Counted from the first letter of the stretch, positions 34,159-46,954 are shown. The stretch: DNA of 64,000 bases from Ciona intestinalis (GCF_000224145.3 NC_020169.2:2968095-3032094); one strand, 5' to 3'. A program made the numbers and translations. The notes: generated by a model not told the origin, from the sequence alone.

Positions 34159-37100
34159 TCACTTGCTTGTTGGTATACCATTATCACATAGATTTCCAAA
34201 CACAAAGAGTTGTCTGTACCCGTATTCATACTGTGGATAATAAACATAAGAACGTTACATTAAAGATTATTATAAAATATTTTTGTTTATAAAATTTTGT
34301 TCTTGTTTTAAAATGTATAAATTGGTATAAGTTGTTGAAACAAAATTTTTTCTTTAGTATTTGTTTCGTTTAGTTGTAGTGTAATGATTTACTACATTGT
34401 GCCAACTGCAAATATATTTCACTATAGCATTTATAATGTTGTTTTAATAATCATATAAGCATGATGCAATAATTTGTCATTCCATGAAGTTAACGTGTCA
34501 GAAAACGTGTGGGACTTACGTCATCCAATTCATAACACATTGAGTCAAATGCCTTGACAGCTTCAGTGTAACACTCAAGATTAATTAAAGCTGGCATTGT
34601 GGATGTTACAAGACTGTTTTCATCATTTTCATTTGAAGCGACATTAGCAATTGTACGTGTTGTCCATTCAATACGTCGGCGTGTCTGAAAAATAAGTTTT
34701 TTAGGTGTTTCCTTTTTAGCAATGAAACTATTTCTTTATTTTTAAGCTCTATAAAAATGGCAACACTGTTTGAAAATTTAAATATACCTACATGTACACA
34801 AGTAATTTTCTTTTAGTCAAAATTTATTTTCATAACAAAGAGAACTTAATGTTCTCAGTATTTCACCAACACTAATACACCATTGCTGATGTTTACTAAG
34901 AATACAAACATAAACATGCAAAACCAAAACAAACAACTAAAATTCTTATATTTTAAATTACTTCAAATTCCTTGGCGAGTAGTAACTGCAGATGTTGGCG
35001 AGATTCAGGGTTTTTTGCAGCTGCAATTTTTCGCTTTAAAATATGGATTGGTACGTCTGGTGATGGGACGTCATCATACTGTCGATGTATTATGATAATC
35101 AGTAGATTCAATACAACTGTATGTGATTCAGGGAGTTTTGGCCAAGTATACTTCAGAACATGACCATGTGATTTTGGTAAGAGTCACGAGTGAGACTGTA
35201 ATTGTCTTGTGATAAGTCAAAATGTGATTGATACAAAACGTAGGATAAACAACTATGAATACCAAAGCCCAAATTATACAATATGAAAGTAAATATACAC
35301 AGGCCATTATACTATATAAAAAATATACACAATCTCACAGACCAAAAGCTTTGTATATGAATTATAGAAGACTTACTATTGGGCGAAGCTTCATTGGCTT
35401 AACTTTGCTCTGTCTTTCACCTTGGAAGATACCGACTACTTCATGACTCATGCTCTGTAATGAAGTAACCATATAAACTACATGGAGGGCAACACAAAGG
35501 TTTAACTTACCAGGTTTCCATATTGCATCACATGACTTTGGTTCGTGTGCTTTTTCGCTACTTTGAATTGTTTGTGTAAAGTTTCTTGATCTAAATTCTC
35601 CTAAAAAAAATAAAAAACTGTAATGTTATAGTTGGAAAGAAATACTGTTTAACCAGAAGTACAAATCCACGTTTTTTATTGCCATTTACAATTTTTTTCC
35701 CCTACAATATATTTTCTACAAAAATAAAAAAAATATTCTTATTGAAATACAATAGTTAAAAACAGATACCATTTAATCAGAAATAAAAAATATACATTTT
35801 ATAAAAAAAGGATTTATCAAATTCAGCCAACTTAAATCTTATTTTCTTATCGAACCTGGTCGGAATCTTCCAGCCATGAAACAGAATACCTATCACCGAG
35901 GTAGGTCCCTCTCTTTTCATCAAAATAGCAAGCGTAGGATGATTCCTCTGAGTTAGCAGCAGTAGTTGCATAAACATTCATGCTGTCACTCAAAGTTTTT
36001 TCGAACATTGAACCACTCTCGCATGCTTCGAGATAAAACACCAACTGCAATTAAGGATTACACTTTGATTAGTGGATCAGGGCATAATTGTTAATATATT
36101 ATATTGGACTTCAGTGGGAAAGGGCATTCTAATGGGAATTGCATACACATCATAAAAGGGCAAAGTAGGCAAATTTTAAAAATGCACAGTGGGCGAGTTT
36201 ATATGTTAGGTTAGCTATTAAAGTACAACATTTTTACTGTGGGCTTACATAATATAATGGTTTACTAAACAAGAATCAATTGTGCAATCATACATACAAT
36301 GTATTACCTGGGCAAAGAACTTCTTGTTGTACATTGTGTTAATTGCATTATTCAAATCTTTCTTCATTAGCTGCAAAAAAACAACTGTAAAAAGTCTTAC
36401 CATTACACAAGTTTCAAAGTTAACGTTAAACAGCAGTCTTACCTCTCCAGTTGGAAAGGCAATAAGACCAGGTGCTCCATGGTCAGCGAAATACACAAAG
36501 ACATGATCATGGGGTCCACTTTCCAATGCTCTACCACTGCCTATACCATGAAGACCTTCTTTATCTCCTGTCAGCACTTTTAGGAAGTTGGAAGGTGTTA
36601 CATCCTAGAAAACAAATGTTTTTAGTTATAAATGTGTGTTTTAGGATAGTTGTTTTGTTTGTACCTTCCCAGTGTAATCCTTTAGAACACACTTGTACAC
36701 ATCTGGCCCGTCAGGGTGATTGATAATAATGCCTTGGGTTGGGTTCCTGCAACAATGCATTTATTTTATAAAACCAAATTCGGTTAGGGGCATAAAAGAT
36801 TTTCTAGTCAGTTTCTATACAAACATTATAACTTTATGTATGATATGATGAATATTCTGGTTTAAAAACTAAAACCAACTTCCAAGATGCAGAATTTAAA
36901 AAGAATGTTTGTTACCTAACAAGTACCAGTAATTAGAATGTTAATATGAAATTTATTTACCTTTATTTTAGCTTTAATTTATACAAATATTAACAGTTTT
37001 TTACTTAAAATAACTTTGTTTTGTACAATGTCTTTGTCATAACATGCTCACATGAGACTATAAACCTAATCAAATACACTGGACATACAAAATAAATAAT

Positions 37101-37813
37101 GTCAACATATTCAGCAAATTCCTATACAATAGGAGACGGGTACGAATATTAGCAATAAAATGTTCATGTTTTATTACTGAGGCAACACGTAACACTAACT
37201 TACTGTTCATTATTTGCAATGTCATCATACATCATCACAATGATTTGTTCATCTGGTATCCCATGGCTGTGCACCACTTGGTAAGCATGACAGACATCAG
37301 CCTGGAAGATTTAATTATAACATAAACATATTTGTTTTTGGACATGTGACGTAGCAATTCTTTTCAAACAACTGGTCTTTTTCCCTGTTGGTTTGGGTTT
37401 GGTCCTTCCATGTAAAATATTTGCAAAATTGATCATTCTGCCCAAAATTGTTTACTATTGAATTTTTACTTTTTGTTATACGCTATACTTTCCTATTTTG
37501 TTATAACTCTACTCTCTTGTTTAAATGTAACAAAAAAAGCTAAAAAGGACATCCTATTGTTAATAATAATAATACTAGTAATACAACAAAACAAAAGGAT
37601 GATTTTAAAACACGTTTTTTGCAACATGTTTACCTGGTGCCTGTAGTTGTAATACCCACTAGATCCTGCAACCAGCACGGCCCAGATTTTTCCTTTGAAA
37701 GCTGGCTCATCAACTGGTTGATATACTTTGTTGAACTGTTGCGCGAAATCACTAGGACTACTGGCAGCAAAATCAGCAATAACAATCAAACCAACAATAT
37801 ACAATAGCTTCAT
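34159..37813 (-). CDS. LGMN: Legumain (asparaginyl endopeptidase)
   Basis: Lysosomal/secreted C13 cysteine protease that cuts after Asn. Exons: 37813-37634, 37301-37204, 36746-36665, 36604-36443, 36370-36308, 36044-35856, 35600-35511, 35454-35377, 35078-34962, 34684-34520, 34230-34159; total 1296 bases (431 residues; human 433). Signal peptide [18 protein letters not shown]. Catalytic histidine in [11 protein letters not shown] and catalytic cysteine in [12 protein letters not shown], at the expected spacing. The substrate-pocket region [18 protein letters not shown] is present. The C-terminal half corresponds to the prodomain and ends [18 protein letters not shown], as in legumains. The start is the ATG directly before the signal peptide; an upstream in-frame TTG is not used. 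Confidence 0.97.
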
Positions 37814-38439
37814 TTTTCCAAATGGCAATATTAATTCTTATAAAAAAGCGTCTAAAGAATTGGATGCATTATATGGTAAGAGAATAGATACTGTATCACA
37901 TTTACACACATTACATAATACAAATAACCTGTGTTTCCACTGATTTGTGTCTTGACTTGAACTTCCTGCCCGTCCCAAAATATATTTTGGGAATTGGGAC
38001 CATGTTATACCGATCACAACTTCGAGCATGTGAACATGTTGACACTTTCTTTGTTATATGTATCAGCTGAACGACGATGACGTCGAACGCATCACATGCT
38101 GCTTCTACGTTTGTTTTGTTTTGGTATCTGCGGGTCATGAACTGCGTGCGCGTGAACACACAGTGTGCATAGAAAAATAAACCGTTGAAAATTTTTATTA
38201 ATGAAAAAAACTTTAATTAGTATTTCAAGTTATTTTTGATAATACTAAGATTAACGAACTCGATTTTGGAAACAGCTAACCAAAACTCCCCTTAATCGTA
38301 AACACTACACTGCCTCTGGTGGTGTTTTATATAACGTTTGTTTACATTTTTCTTGAATTTAGTATTGGCTGCCTGGCAGCAAACCACGCTAACTTGAAGA
38401 AGATTGCGAAATTGTAGTGTTCTATATAAATTAACAGTT
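37814..38439. promoter_or_regulatory. Divergent spacer between legumain and the IQ-motif gene
   Basis: 626 bases between two divergent start codons, probably containing both promoters. A near-CRE (ATGACGTCG) lies at about 38078. No other named element was seen. Confidence 0.4.
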
Positions 38440-39063
38440 ATGAGTGACCGCAGTGATAGTGACACGGGGTACTGCACCAACACGGAAGAGTCAACGGACG
38501 AAGAAGATGTTAACCAAGCAGTTGTGCCGGAGGAAGATGCTTTAAATGAGGTGAACTACCTAGAAGAAGATTATGGACTGCTCCTCGGATTAGGTGATTT
38601 TTTTCAAGATCACGCATCGGTCCAACCTAACCTTAATCAGATTAGGGAAGAACGTCTCCAAAGAACATATGATATTCTATCCGAAATATCACCATATTAT
38701 GCAAAAGAGGTTATGCATATAAACAAAGAGCTCTCCAAAGAGGATGCAGCTGCTGTGTGTATCCAGAAACATTTTCGCGGCTACCTTGGTAGAAAGGTTT
38801 ACCTTGAACGCTTGATGGATTACTTTGAACATGAGGAGGAGCTGAGGAAGATCAAAGAACAAGACCAGATGGAAGAGGCGGAGCTACTCATCGAAAATCA
38901 TCAACTCGAAAGTGAAATTGAAGATGAAATATTGGGAGAAAAGAATCGTCAACGCAGAAAGTTATATTATGTATTAACAATACAAAGAGCGTGGAGAAAA
39001 TTTAAAGAAAAAACAAACAAATCAGAAGTGGATCGAATATTCTCCAATTGTGACACAGATTGA
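38440..39063 (+). CDS. IQ-motif, coiled-coil protein of unknown family
   Basis: Single-exon frame of 207 residues from MSDRSDSDTG (the upstream in-frame ATG at 38404 is less likely). An acidic N-terminus is followed by an IQ calmodulin/light-chain-binding motif, AAAVCIQKHFRGYLGRKVY (about residues 103-121), a Glu/Lys-rich helix (EHEEELRKIKEQDQMEEAE) and a second IQ-like segment, VLTIQRAWRKFKEK, near the end. I cannot name the orthologue. It is the first of four close same-strand genes (ORC5, KIF6, SSNA1 follow). Confidence 0.75.
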   Translation: MSDRSDSDTGYCTNTEESTDEEDVNQAVVPEEDALNEVNYLEEDYGLLLGLGDFFQDHASVQPNLNQIREERLQRTYDILSEISPYYAKEVMHINKELSKEDAAAVCIQKHFRGYLGRKVYLERLMDYFEHEEELRKIKEQDQMEEAELLIENHQLESEIEDEILGEKNRQRRKLYYVLTIQRAWRKFKEKTNKSEVDRIFSNCDTD

Positions 39064-39456
39064 TAAAACAGTATTATAAATCTGAACTCAAATACAGTGT
39101 GATCCAGTCATGCTTTTAACTGCAATCATGTGTCAAAATCTTTTATTCCAATCAATGGTCTAATTTATCTCTTTAGTTTACACACACACTTTTTATATTA
39201 TGAATAATTATAGTACACATTTTTTCCTTTGTTATTATGAAGAAGTTGTCTTTCTACTAAATTAGCGCCAACATTTAACTTAAATAATGCTAGTGACTCA
39301 TTTTTGTTTTAATTTTTTGAATGTTTTGCACTGCTTGATATTTTATACTTTAATTCTGGTTGCTAATGACCTTTTCTTTGGTGCAATGAATATAATTTAA
39401 TATTTTTATATAGGTGCACTACATACTTAGTAGGTTACTGTATTGGCTAACCATAG
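39064..39456 (+). other. Spacer with a splice-acceptor-like site before ORC5
   Basis: AT-rich, no open frame of note. A pyrimidine/AT tract ends in an acceptor AG at 39412-39413, 43 bases before the ORC5 ATG. It could be a trans-splice acceptor or the end of a 5' UTR intron. Confidence 0.45.
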
Positions 39457-40764
39457 ATGCTCAACGAAAATATGGCAAAAAACAGCTTACCAGCAAGAAA
39501 TCGTCAGATCGAACAACTGACAAATCTGTTTGGAGAGAAGCACCATCATACGGTCGAATCCTTGTATATATATGGCCATACAGGGAGTGGAAAATCATGT
39601 GTTCTTAACCATGTACTAGTGGGCAATGATCTTTTTCATGTAGTTGTTAATTGCATTGAATGCTACACAACCAATTTGCTATTCAGCACTATTCTTGAGG
39701 CACTGTCTTTTGAAGAAGGAAGGATTAGGTGTGACAATATGAACGATTTTGTAAGGTGTCTCAGGAAAATAGTTGAAGAAAGAGAGGTGGAAGAAACTCT
39801 GTATATTGTGTTTGAAAACTGTGAGAGATTAAGAGATAAAGATCCAATTCTACTACCAGCACTGTTGAATTTAAAAGAGCTAACAGGTTTAAACTTATGT
39901 GCTATTTTTGTCAGCGAATTGCCATGGGAAAAGTTCTATAATGGGACAGCCATACGGGATCCGTATGTGATGTTTTTTCCGGATTATTCTAAAGATGAAT
40001 TAGTGGAAGTTCTTTGCCATCTCAGACCACAGGAGACCGACTTGGAGTTTTACAAGCAATATGTGGGTCTTGTCCTATCCATGTTCTTTTTCGCGTTTCG
40101 GGATCTGAGAGAGCTGAGACACCTAGTGGAGATTAATTTCTCATTCTATGAGCAGCCAATTGTAGATGGTAAACTGACGAAAGATGACAAACATAAACTA
40201 TGGAAAAATATTGAACCCCATCTTACTAGTTCCTTACAGAAGCTGCTTATGAGAGAAGCATGTAACGGTAGACAAAGTAACGAACCTGAATTAACAGAAT
40301 CGATCAAAGCATACGACCTTAGCAAAGGCAACACTGTAAAGTCACAAAATTTAGTTGAGCTGCCTTTTTATTCCAAGTTTCTTCTAATATCTTCGTACAT
40401 TGCATCTTACAATCCCTCTTCAACTGATCGCAGGTTTTTTCTAAAACATGCAGGAAGAATGAGGAAAACAGCAAGATCTATGAAAAAAGATGACCATAAG
40501 AACTGCCACCTTAGAGGACCACACAGCTTCCCACTTGACAGAATGATGGCAATATTTTACTCCATCGTAGATGAAGTAGTTCCGCCAAGCGCTGGATTAT
40601 TTTCCCAAATTTCCTCTTTGGTATCTTTACATCTTCTGGCTCAGCTTGGTCAAGATCAGCTTGATATGCCCAAGTACAAATGCACTGTTTCTTTAGATTT
40701 TATTACTGCCATTTCGAAAACAGTCAATTTTGATGTAATTCGATACTTATATGACTTTGTTTAA
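39457..40764 (+). CDS. ORC5: Origin recognition complex subunit 5
   Basis: AAA+ family subunit of the complex that loads MCM helicase at replication origins. A single exon of 435 residues, the same length as human ORC5. Walker A is GHTGSGKS (about residues 38-45); the Walker B position is YIVFENCE. Diagnostic ORC5 blocks: HVVVNCIECYT, LPWEKFYNG, FRDLRELRHL, LWKNIEPHL, VELPFYSKFLLIS, YNPSSTDRRFFLKH and the C-terminus YKCTVSLDFI...FDVIRYLYDF. An alternative in-frame ATG lies at 39472. Human ORC5 has many introns; here there are none. It ends 131 bases before KIF6 on the same strand. Confidence 0.97.
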   Translation: MLNENMAKNSLPARNRQIEQLTNLFGEKHHHTVESLYIYGHTGSGKSCVLNHVLVGNDLFHVVVNCIECYTTNLLFSTILEALSFEEGRIRCDNMNDFVRCLRKIVEEREVEETLYIVFENCERLRDKDPILLPALLNLKELTGLNLCAIFVSELPWEKFYNGTAIRDPYVMFFPDYSKDELVEVLCHLRPQETDLEFYKQYVGLVLSMFFFAFRDLRELRHLVEINFSFYEQPIVDGKLTKDDKHKLWKNIEPHLTSSLQKLLMREACNGRQSNEPELTESIKAYDLSKGNTVKSQNLVELPFYSKFLLISSYIASYNPSSTDRRFFLKHAGRMRKTARSMKKDDHKNCHLRGPHSFPLDRMMAIFYSIVDEVVPPSAGLFSQISSLVSLHLLAQLGQDQLDMPKYKCTVSLDFITAISKTVNFDVIRYLYDFV

Positions 40765-40895
40765 ATTGCGATTTTCAAGTTCTTTATCAACCGACAACAT
40801 GTTCTATACTGGAGACGTCATAATTTTTCAAATTCATGTTTTTGAACAATTTTCTTGCCACATAGGTACATTAGGGATGCCAGCTGTTTAAAATC

Positions 40896-43800
40896 ATGGT
40901 AAAGCAAACCATTCAGATATTCTGCCGTGTGAAGCCGACCAGGTTAAAAACAGGGGTAATGTTAAAGAATATATAACATGACATGACCAATTTACTTATT
41001 CTGCAAACAATTTTCCAGATATACTCTGTAGAAGAAGATGAAAACACGACAAAGTCAAACCTTGAATTTATTTTACCAAAAGACTCTACTGAAGGATATA
41101 TAAACAACAAAAAAGAATCCTACAATTTCTTGTAAGTGAACTAAAACTTAGAAGTTATTCTATATGTCATGACTTTCAGGTCCCATAGCCCAACACTGTG
41201 GGTCCCCCGAGTCCAAGGTATTTACAAACTTTGTGATAATTTAAAGCTTGTTTTGTTATGCAGTTTTCAGCGAGTATTTGATCAACAAGTGAAACAAGAT
41301 GATGTTTTTGAGCATGTTGCTCAAGGGGTTGTTGACAAGTATGTGGTTTATCATTTTTTGTAAATGAATAAAATGTATATTTGTATAGTAGGCCTATTCA
41401 CAATATGAATCTATATGTATCTCGATAGTAGAATGGGGGGAGACGGGATACCTTTAGCACATAATATCCAAATACCCTGATCGTAAACAAATAACAACGC
41501 TCTATTGGAGTTGTAAGGATACGATTTTATGCTTCTTTGAATATTCCTGTTTATTACCAAATCAGATGAAAAAATAGAATGAAAAGGTGTCCCATCTTCC
41601 TTCACTTTACTATATACGATCACCTGTATTCACATATACCTTGTGTTGCAGTGTGCTTTCAGGTTACAATGGAACTATCTTTGCTTATGGACAGGTAATG
41701 TTATTTAGGTTAATGTTTATATCTAGTATTTAATTGAGATTTCCACAGACTGGTAGTGGTAAAACTTTCACTATTACTGGGGGTGTGGAAAAGTACGCAG
41801 ATCGTGGAATTATACCAAGAGCTCTGTCATACATGTTTAAAAAGGTGGGTTCTTAAACCTATAACAATAATAGTTCTAGTTATTGTTATACCAACAACCA
41901 CGTATACATTTCCACTTAACTTTTTATTTATTAAAGTTTGAAGAAGACAAAGATCATCTTTACACAACAGAAATATCCTATCTTGAGATTTATAATGAAA
42001 ATGGATATGACCTGCTCGACCCGAGACATGAGGCAACAAAACTGGAAGACCTCCCGTAAGATATCGAATATAAATGCATTGATAATCTTTATATACTGAT
42101 ATCTGTATAGGAAAGTTGCTTTGATGGAGGATCCGGATCAAAACATTCATCTGAGGAATTTGTCTCTTCTTCCAGCTCAAAATGAAGAGGAAGCTTTAAA
42201 TCATCTTTTCCTGGGAGATACAAACAGGTAATATAGGCTTGTGTGCTGTTCTGTTTATACTAGGGTAGGGAGGTAGGGTAAGATAGAAGGTACGTCCCAT
42301 TTGGTACTTTGGTAGTAAACAAAAAATATTTACAGAATTATTTAATCACATCCTCATAACTCTAAGTGTTGTTATTGTTTAAAACAAGATTTTGAAATTT
42401 GCTAACAGTATTCCATCTTTACCCCACAGTACTATAGTTACCATGCTGTTTCATCATTTTCTCAAACTGTATTGCTTGGAAACGATATGGTGACCAATGA
42501 CTGCATTAACTTACAAAAAATAACAATTTAAATGCCTATTGTTATGTCTAATTTTTTGTACCTAAAATCCCATTTATTTCCTTGTAGGCGGTAATAACTC
42601 TAGCCAGCTTTTTTAAATGGAATACTACTTATTTCAATGACAACATTAATTTAAAGAAACACGGCAATTTTAATGACTATTGTTATGTCTAATTTTTTGT
42701 ACCTAAAATCCCATTCATTTTTGATAGGCGGAGTAACTCTAGCCAGTAAGCTTTTTTCAATAGAATACTACTTATTTCAATGACGACATTAATTTACAGA
42801 AACCAACAAATTTAATGCCTGTATTATTGATTTCCCTACAGGATGATAGCTGAAACACCAATGAACCAAGCATCCACTAGATCTCATTGTATCTTCACCA
42901 TCCATGTCACTAGTAGGGAACCAGGTTCAGCTACAATTAAAAGATCGAAACTTCACCTTGTTGATCTGGCTGGGTACTGTCTTTATTTTGGAACATACAA
43001 ATTGGTGTTTAGGGTTCTTAATGAAAACTAACATTCAATGACTTTTGTTAATTGTGCAACAAAAAATGTAAAGTGTGCAGAAATAAACTAGTATGGAGTG
43101 TGCTTTTGATTTCACAACTTTACTGTCATACTGAACAACATTCTTTTACAGATCTGAAAGAGTTTCAAAAAGTCAAGTTGGTGGGCAGTTACTTACTGAA
43201 GCCAAGTACATCAACCTATCTTTGCACTTCCTTGAACAAGTAACCTATTTTCCTACTACTCAAACAATTTTTATTTTAAGTAACCTTCAATCTTCTTCAT
43301 ATATATACACCTTTATTGGCTCATCTGGTATAAAATGTAGTGTATTTCCAGTGTTTCGTCTGCCATCGGGAAACCTCTGTACATTGTGAAAATCTGAAAT
43401 ATACTACGTTTTATACCAGATGAGTCACTAAAACATTATTTACAGTATGCCTGGCAGCAGAGGTACCAGAATATAAGCATATTATATTTTCCCTATTTAG
43501 GTGATTGTTGCTTTGTCGGAAAAGAAGCGCCAGCATATTCCATATAGAAACTCAATGATGACTTCTGTTTTAAGGGACAGCTTGGGTGGGAACTGCATGA
43601 CAACTATGATAGCTACTGTTGCTGTAGATAAGAAAAATTTAGATGTGAGTGGTTTGAGTTTTAAACATTTACATATCAGGTGACTTTTGGGGTTTACTGG
43701 TCACACAGTTTTTTCAAGTTGTTTTGTGTTTCTGTTTTTATGTTATAACAACTGGAGTTTTCTGGGATTTTGTCTTTTCGTTTTTGTTTTACCGCAACTG

Positions 43801-46693
43801 CAAGCTTCTTTGCCATTAACAAAGAGAGTAAGTTTACCATCACTTCCTGCCTATTCATTTTTGTATATTACCGCAAGCTTTATTGCCGACCAAAAAAAAG
43901 ATAGTTAACTATGTTAACTTGCAGGAATCCATTTCAACATGCAGATTTGCACAACGGGTAGCAATGATTAAAAACGAGGCAACATTGAATGAAGAACTGG
44001 ATCCCAAATTGGTAATTTCTAACAAAGTATACAATCTTGATAATTTAAACATCGATTTCTTCTTCCAAGATGATTATTCGATTGAAGAAAGAAGTCCAAG
44101 GATTAAAAGACGAGCTTGCGCTGGTGACGGGTGATGTTCGAACGGATCAATTGACACAGGAGGAACTTGAAAGGTACAACTTCTCTTTGGTATAAAAAAC
44201 ACATGTTAAAAGCCAATGTTCTTTATTTAATTGTACAGTTTTGCAAAATTGGTTTGTTTGTAGTTGTAGATTAACACTGGAAAATCGCTTTAATGCAAAT
44301 TTTCTTTAAAAGCTAAAATTTCTATCCTGGTTTGAAAGCTTGGTATTATTTGTTTCGATATTAAGTCATTTAGCTAGTTATCTTGTTAAGTTGTGATTTA
44401 TGTATAGATTAAATGAGTTGATTGGAATTTATCTTGCTGATGATGATTTGGAAGCAACATTAGATGTTGGTGGAGACACAAGGAAAATACAATATTGTTA
44501 TAACTTTCTTAAGAAGAAAATAAAAGAACGGAAAGAGCCGGATGAGGTTTGGTATCTTATTGCTTTTCAGGTGTTCATCTGTAAAATTTGTTTTTGTATT
44601 AAAAGGTTGAAACTGTGCAACATGTACCTCAAGATGACGGACCTACACTGAGTCCAACTGAAGTACAAAGACTTAGAGAAATACTGCAACAAAGAGACAA
44701 TGAAATAAGTAAGTGTAACTTTTTAAATTAAAACCTTTAGGTAAGTTCTTTATTACGACGACGCATGTTCGCTGGCTTACTGATATCTGTGGTTACTTTT
44801 AGGAGTGTTAATTGCAATATAATTAGTTTGTAGTTTTAGTAAATCACAACTGCATATAAGATTCTTTGTTTTAGGTATACTTGTAACAATGCTGAAAAAA
44901 GAAAGAAAACGAGCTTTGAATGCTGAAAATAATGTGGTGGAAAGTGCAAGGAAGGTCCAAACACTAGTGGAGTCCCCACCTTATCGCAAGGAAACTTATT
45001 CTGTGCCAAAACCTGAACCAACAACAAGAAAAAGTAGAATTAAAGGTATGACCAACCTTTTTTAAATACATTACTTTGCTATGGATTCAAAAGTATTTCA
45101 AACTAAACAAGTACATGAATGAAAAAAGATAGGTATGGGGTGTGTAAAAGTAAAAGCAATGACAGTTATTCTGATACAAAAACATTTTTTGTGCAGATGT
45201 TGAAATGTCGGCAGGCCGACAAGAAGCATTTGAATTATATAAACGTGATTACACCGAATCAGAGGGAATAGTTGAGCAAAAGGAACTTCTTAAACATCGA
45301 TATGAAGAAGCAAAAAAACTTGGGCAGGAAATCAATGACTCAAGAAATGAACTGAGTAAGATAAAGCGTATTAATTTGTTTTTTTCTTTTTATTGTCACT
45401 ATCTGGTATAATGCGAGGTGTTCTATTGTACAACATAGAGCTCAGGCATTGTTAGGAAACTTATTACTTTTTGCTTTGATCTAGACCATTTAAAATCGAC
45501 ACTGGAGAGAATTCGAAAACAAACTGCAATACAAAGTACTTTGGATGGTGATGATTCATTTGAAGTTAATGAAAGAGAACAAGCGACAATCCACGCAATG
45601 GAAGATATTAAAGCAAGGTAGAAGTTTGAAAATTTGTATATATGTATGTGAAGCTACTTATTGAAAGAGAAAGTACATCTATATGCTATGTTGGGTAAAG
45701 CAATAAATTCAGGTTTCTGGTTTAAATATACTTGTATCAAATATGTTAAAGCATGGTACAATTACTTACTGTTGTTGTTTCTGCAGGTACAAAGTGTCTT
45801 TCAATCGTCTCAAAGCAATGAAAGCTGAAATTGATCATTTGCATCATCTACTTGATAAGTCACGGGTTCAAATGCAGCACGATTTTGATCAATGGTGGGA
45901 ATCACAAACTCGTAATGGCCATGCAACAGGACAAAGGTAGACGTTATAAGCATGAATGAATGTATTTGTGTCACTTGTCTTCACATGCCTCAGCAATGAC
46001 AGTCGTTATATTATGGGTGTTCTGTTTCACACATCTTGTGCCTACTTTTACGTTACCACATATGTTTGTGCACAATATTTATTGTAATGTATGGCTGACA
46101 ATTTACAAAACCTAGTGATTACCATTTACCAATGAAGCAATTGTTATTAAGTGTTTTGCCAAAGGACGTACCACATACACAGCCACAATGGTAGCAGCAT
46201 TGAGCCTAGAATCCAAAAACTTTGGCTAACAGTGTGACTTTACAGGCGCCCAAACTCCCACAGCAGAAACAGATATAATGGGAATGAACCACGTCTTCGA
46301 GGAAACCAACAAGCATGGGGTACTCCCCCAATTTCACCCCATACTAAAAACGGTAGGGGTGAGGTTATTTCCCCTCCCCCCGCAGGCTCCCTTTCTCCAC
46401 GCGAATCCTCTCTAAAAACTGGCAAAAATGCCTTGACGGACCTTAGGCACGGCCATGGCGACCGTTACGCCGGCGAAACAGTGGCGCAAAGGCGTCAAGG
46501 TTCTGATGCTAATTATCGTTATTCTCCTGGTCGTCCTCCTTCAGCTCCGAGATCAGAACAGAGAAAAGTTATGAGTGGTAGCTCAGATAACCCAAGTAGA
46601 CCTCACAATATTCCGTTAACTGGTGACAAAGAAACGGACGCAGATATTATGGCGTTTATAAAGGCGCGTGAAACTTTAATGCAACGTAACTAA
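40896..46693 (+). CDS. KIF6: Kinesin-like protein KIF6
   Basis: Kinesin-9 family motor, linked to cilia in vertebrates. Nineteen exons: 40896-40955, 41019-41131, 41264-41338, 41652-41694, 41749-41844, 41937-42055, 42111-42227, 42842-42973, 43152-43239, 43501-43644, 43925-44011, 44070-44173, 44408-44546, 44606-44708, 44875-45045, 45197-45355, 45485-45617, 45787-45936, 46247-46693. The start [14 protein letters not shown] matches human KIF6. Motor motifs: P-loop GQTGSGKT, switch I NQASTRSH, switch II DLAGSE (split by an intron). Neck and stalk contain [15 protein letters not shown] and coiled coil; the conserved C-terminus is [20 protein letters not shown]. One donor is GTACTG (42974). AATAAA at 46816. 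Confidence 0.97.
41425..41612 (-). repeat. Inverted-repeat MITE, copy 5, in a KIF6 intron
   Basis: Ends 'gtagaatggggggagacggg' and 'gtcccatcttccttcacttt'. The interior is the reverse of copies 3 and 4. Lies in intron 41339-41651. Confidence 0.85.
42258..42437 (+). repeat. Inverted-repeat MITE, copy 6, in a KIF6 intron
   Basis: Ends 'tactagggtagggaggtagg' and 'catctttaccccacagtact', with the interior 'tttggtagtaaacaaaaaat' and 'tgtttaaaacaagattttga'. Lies in intron 42228-42841. Confidence 0.85.
42525..42820 (+). repeat. Tandem duplication, about 140-base unit, in a KIF6 intron
   Basis: Two full copies starting at about 42525 and 42665 plus a fragment at 42806. Each contains 'attgttatgtctaatttttt' and 'gtacctaaaatcccatt', then 'taactctagccag' and 'actacttatttcaatgac'. 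It runs up to 20 bases before exon 42842. Confidence 0.9.
43317..43427. repeat. Short fold-back element in a KIF6 intron
   Basis: Left arm 'ggctcatctggtataaaatg' (43317 on) and right arm 'ttttataccagatgagtcac' (ending 43427) are inverted repeats of about 33 bases around a 45-base loop. A different family from the GGTGGGGGAAG element. Confidence 0.8.
45965..46240 (-). repeat. Full-length SINE, reversed, ending at the last KIF6 acceptor
   Basis: Runs from the tail ('acagtcgttatattatgggt') to the head ('ggctaacagtgtgact') and ends about six bases before exon 46247. The 3' splice region of this intron is therefore largely SINE-derived. Confidence 0.65.
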
Positions 46694-46815
46694 TGTATTT
46701 GTAAAGTGAGTTGAGTAATTTTGCACTACGGTCTGGTTTACCATGGTGACTTACGTTTTACAGATTAGATTCATGTGGTATGTTTTTAATTTAGTTTTTT
46801 CAACACTATATTTAT

Positions 46816-46821
46816 AATAAA
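46816..46821 (+). terminator. Poly(A) signal AATAAA of KIF6
   Basis: AATAAA 123 bases after the KIF6 stop and 134 bases before the SSNA1 start codon. Confidence 0.65.
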
Positions 46822-46954
46822 AGCTAAAGTAAACTTACGTGGGTATTTGTAAATATTATGACGACGAAATGTGTCTGTCGCGTCACTATTGGCTTTTGTT
46901 GCAACCTAACGGTTAACAGGTTAGGTAAATAAAGTTTAGGAAATTAAATTTAAA

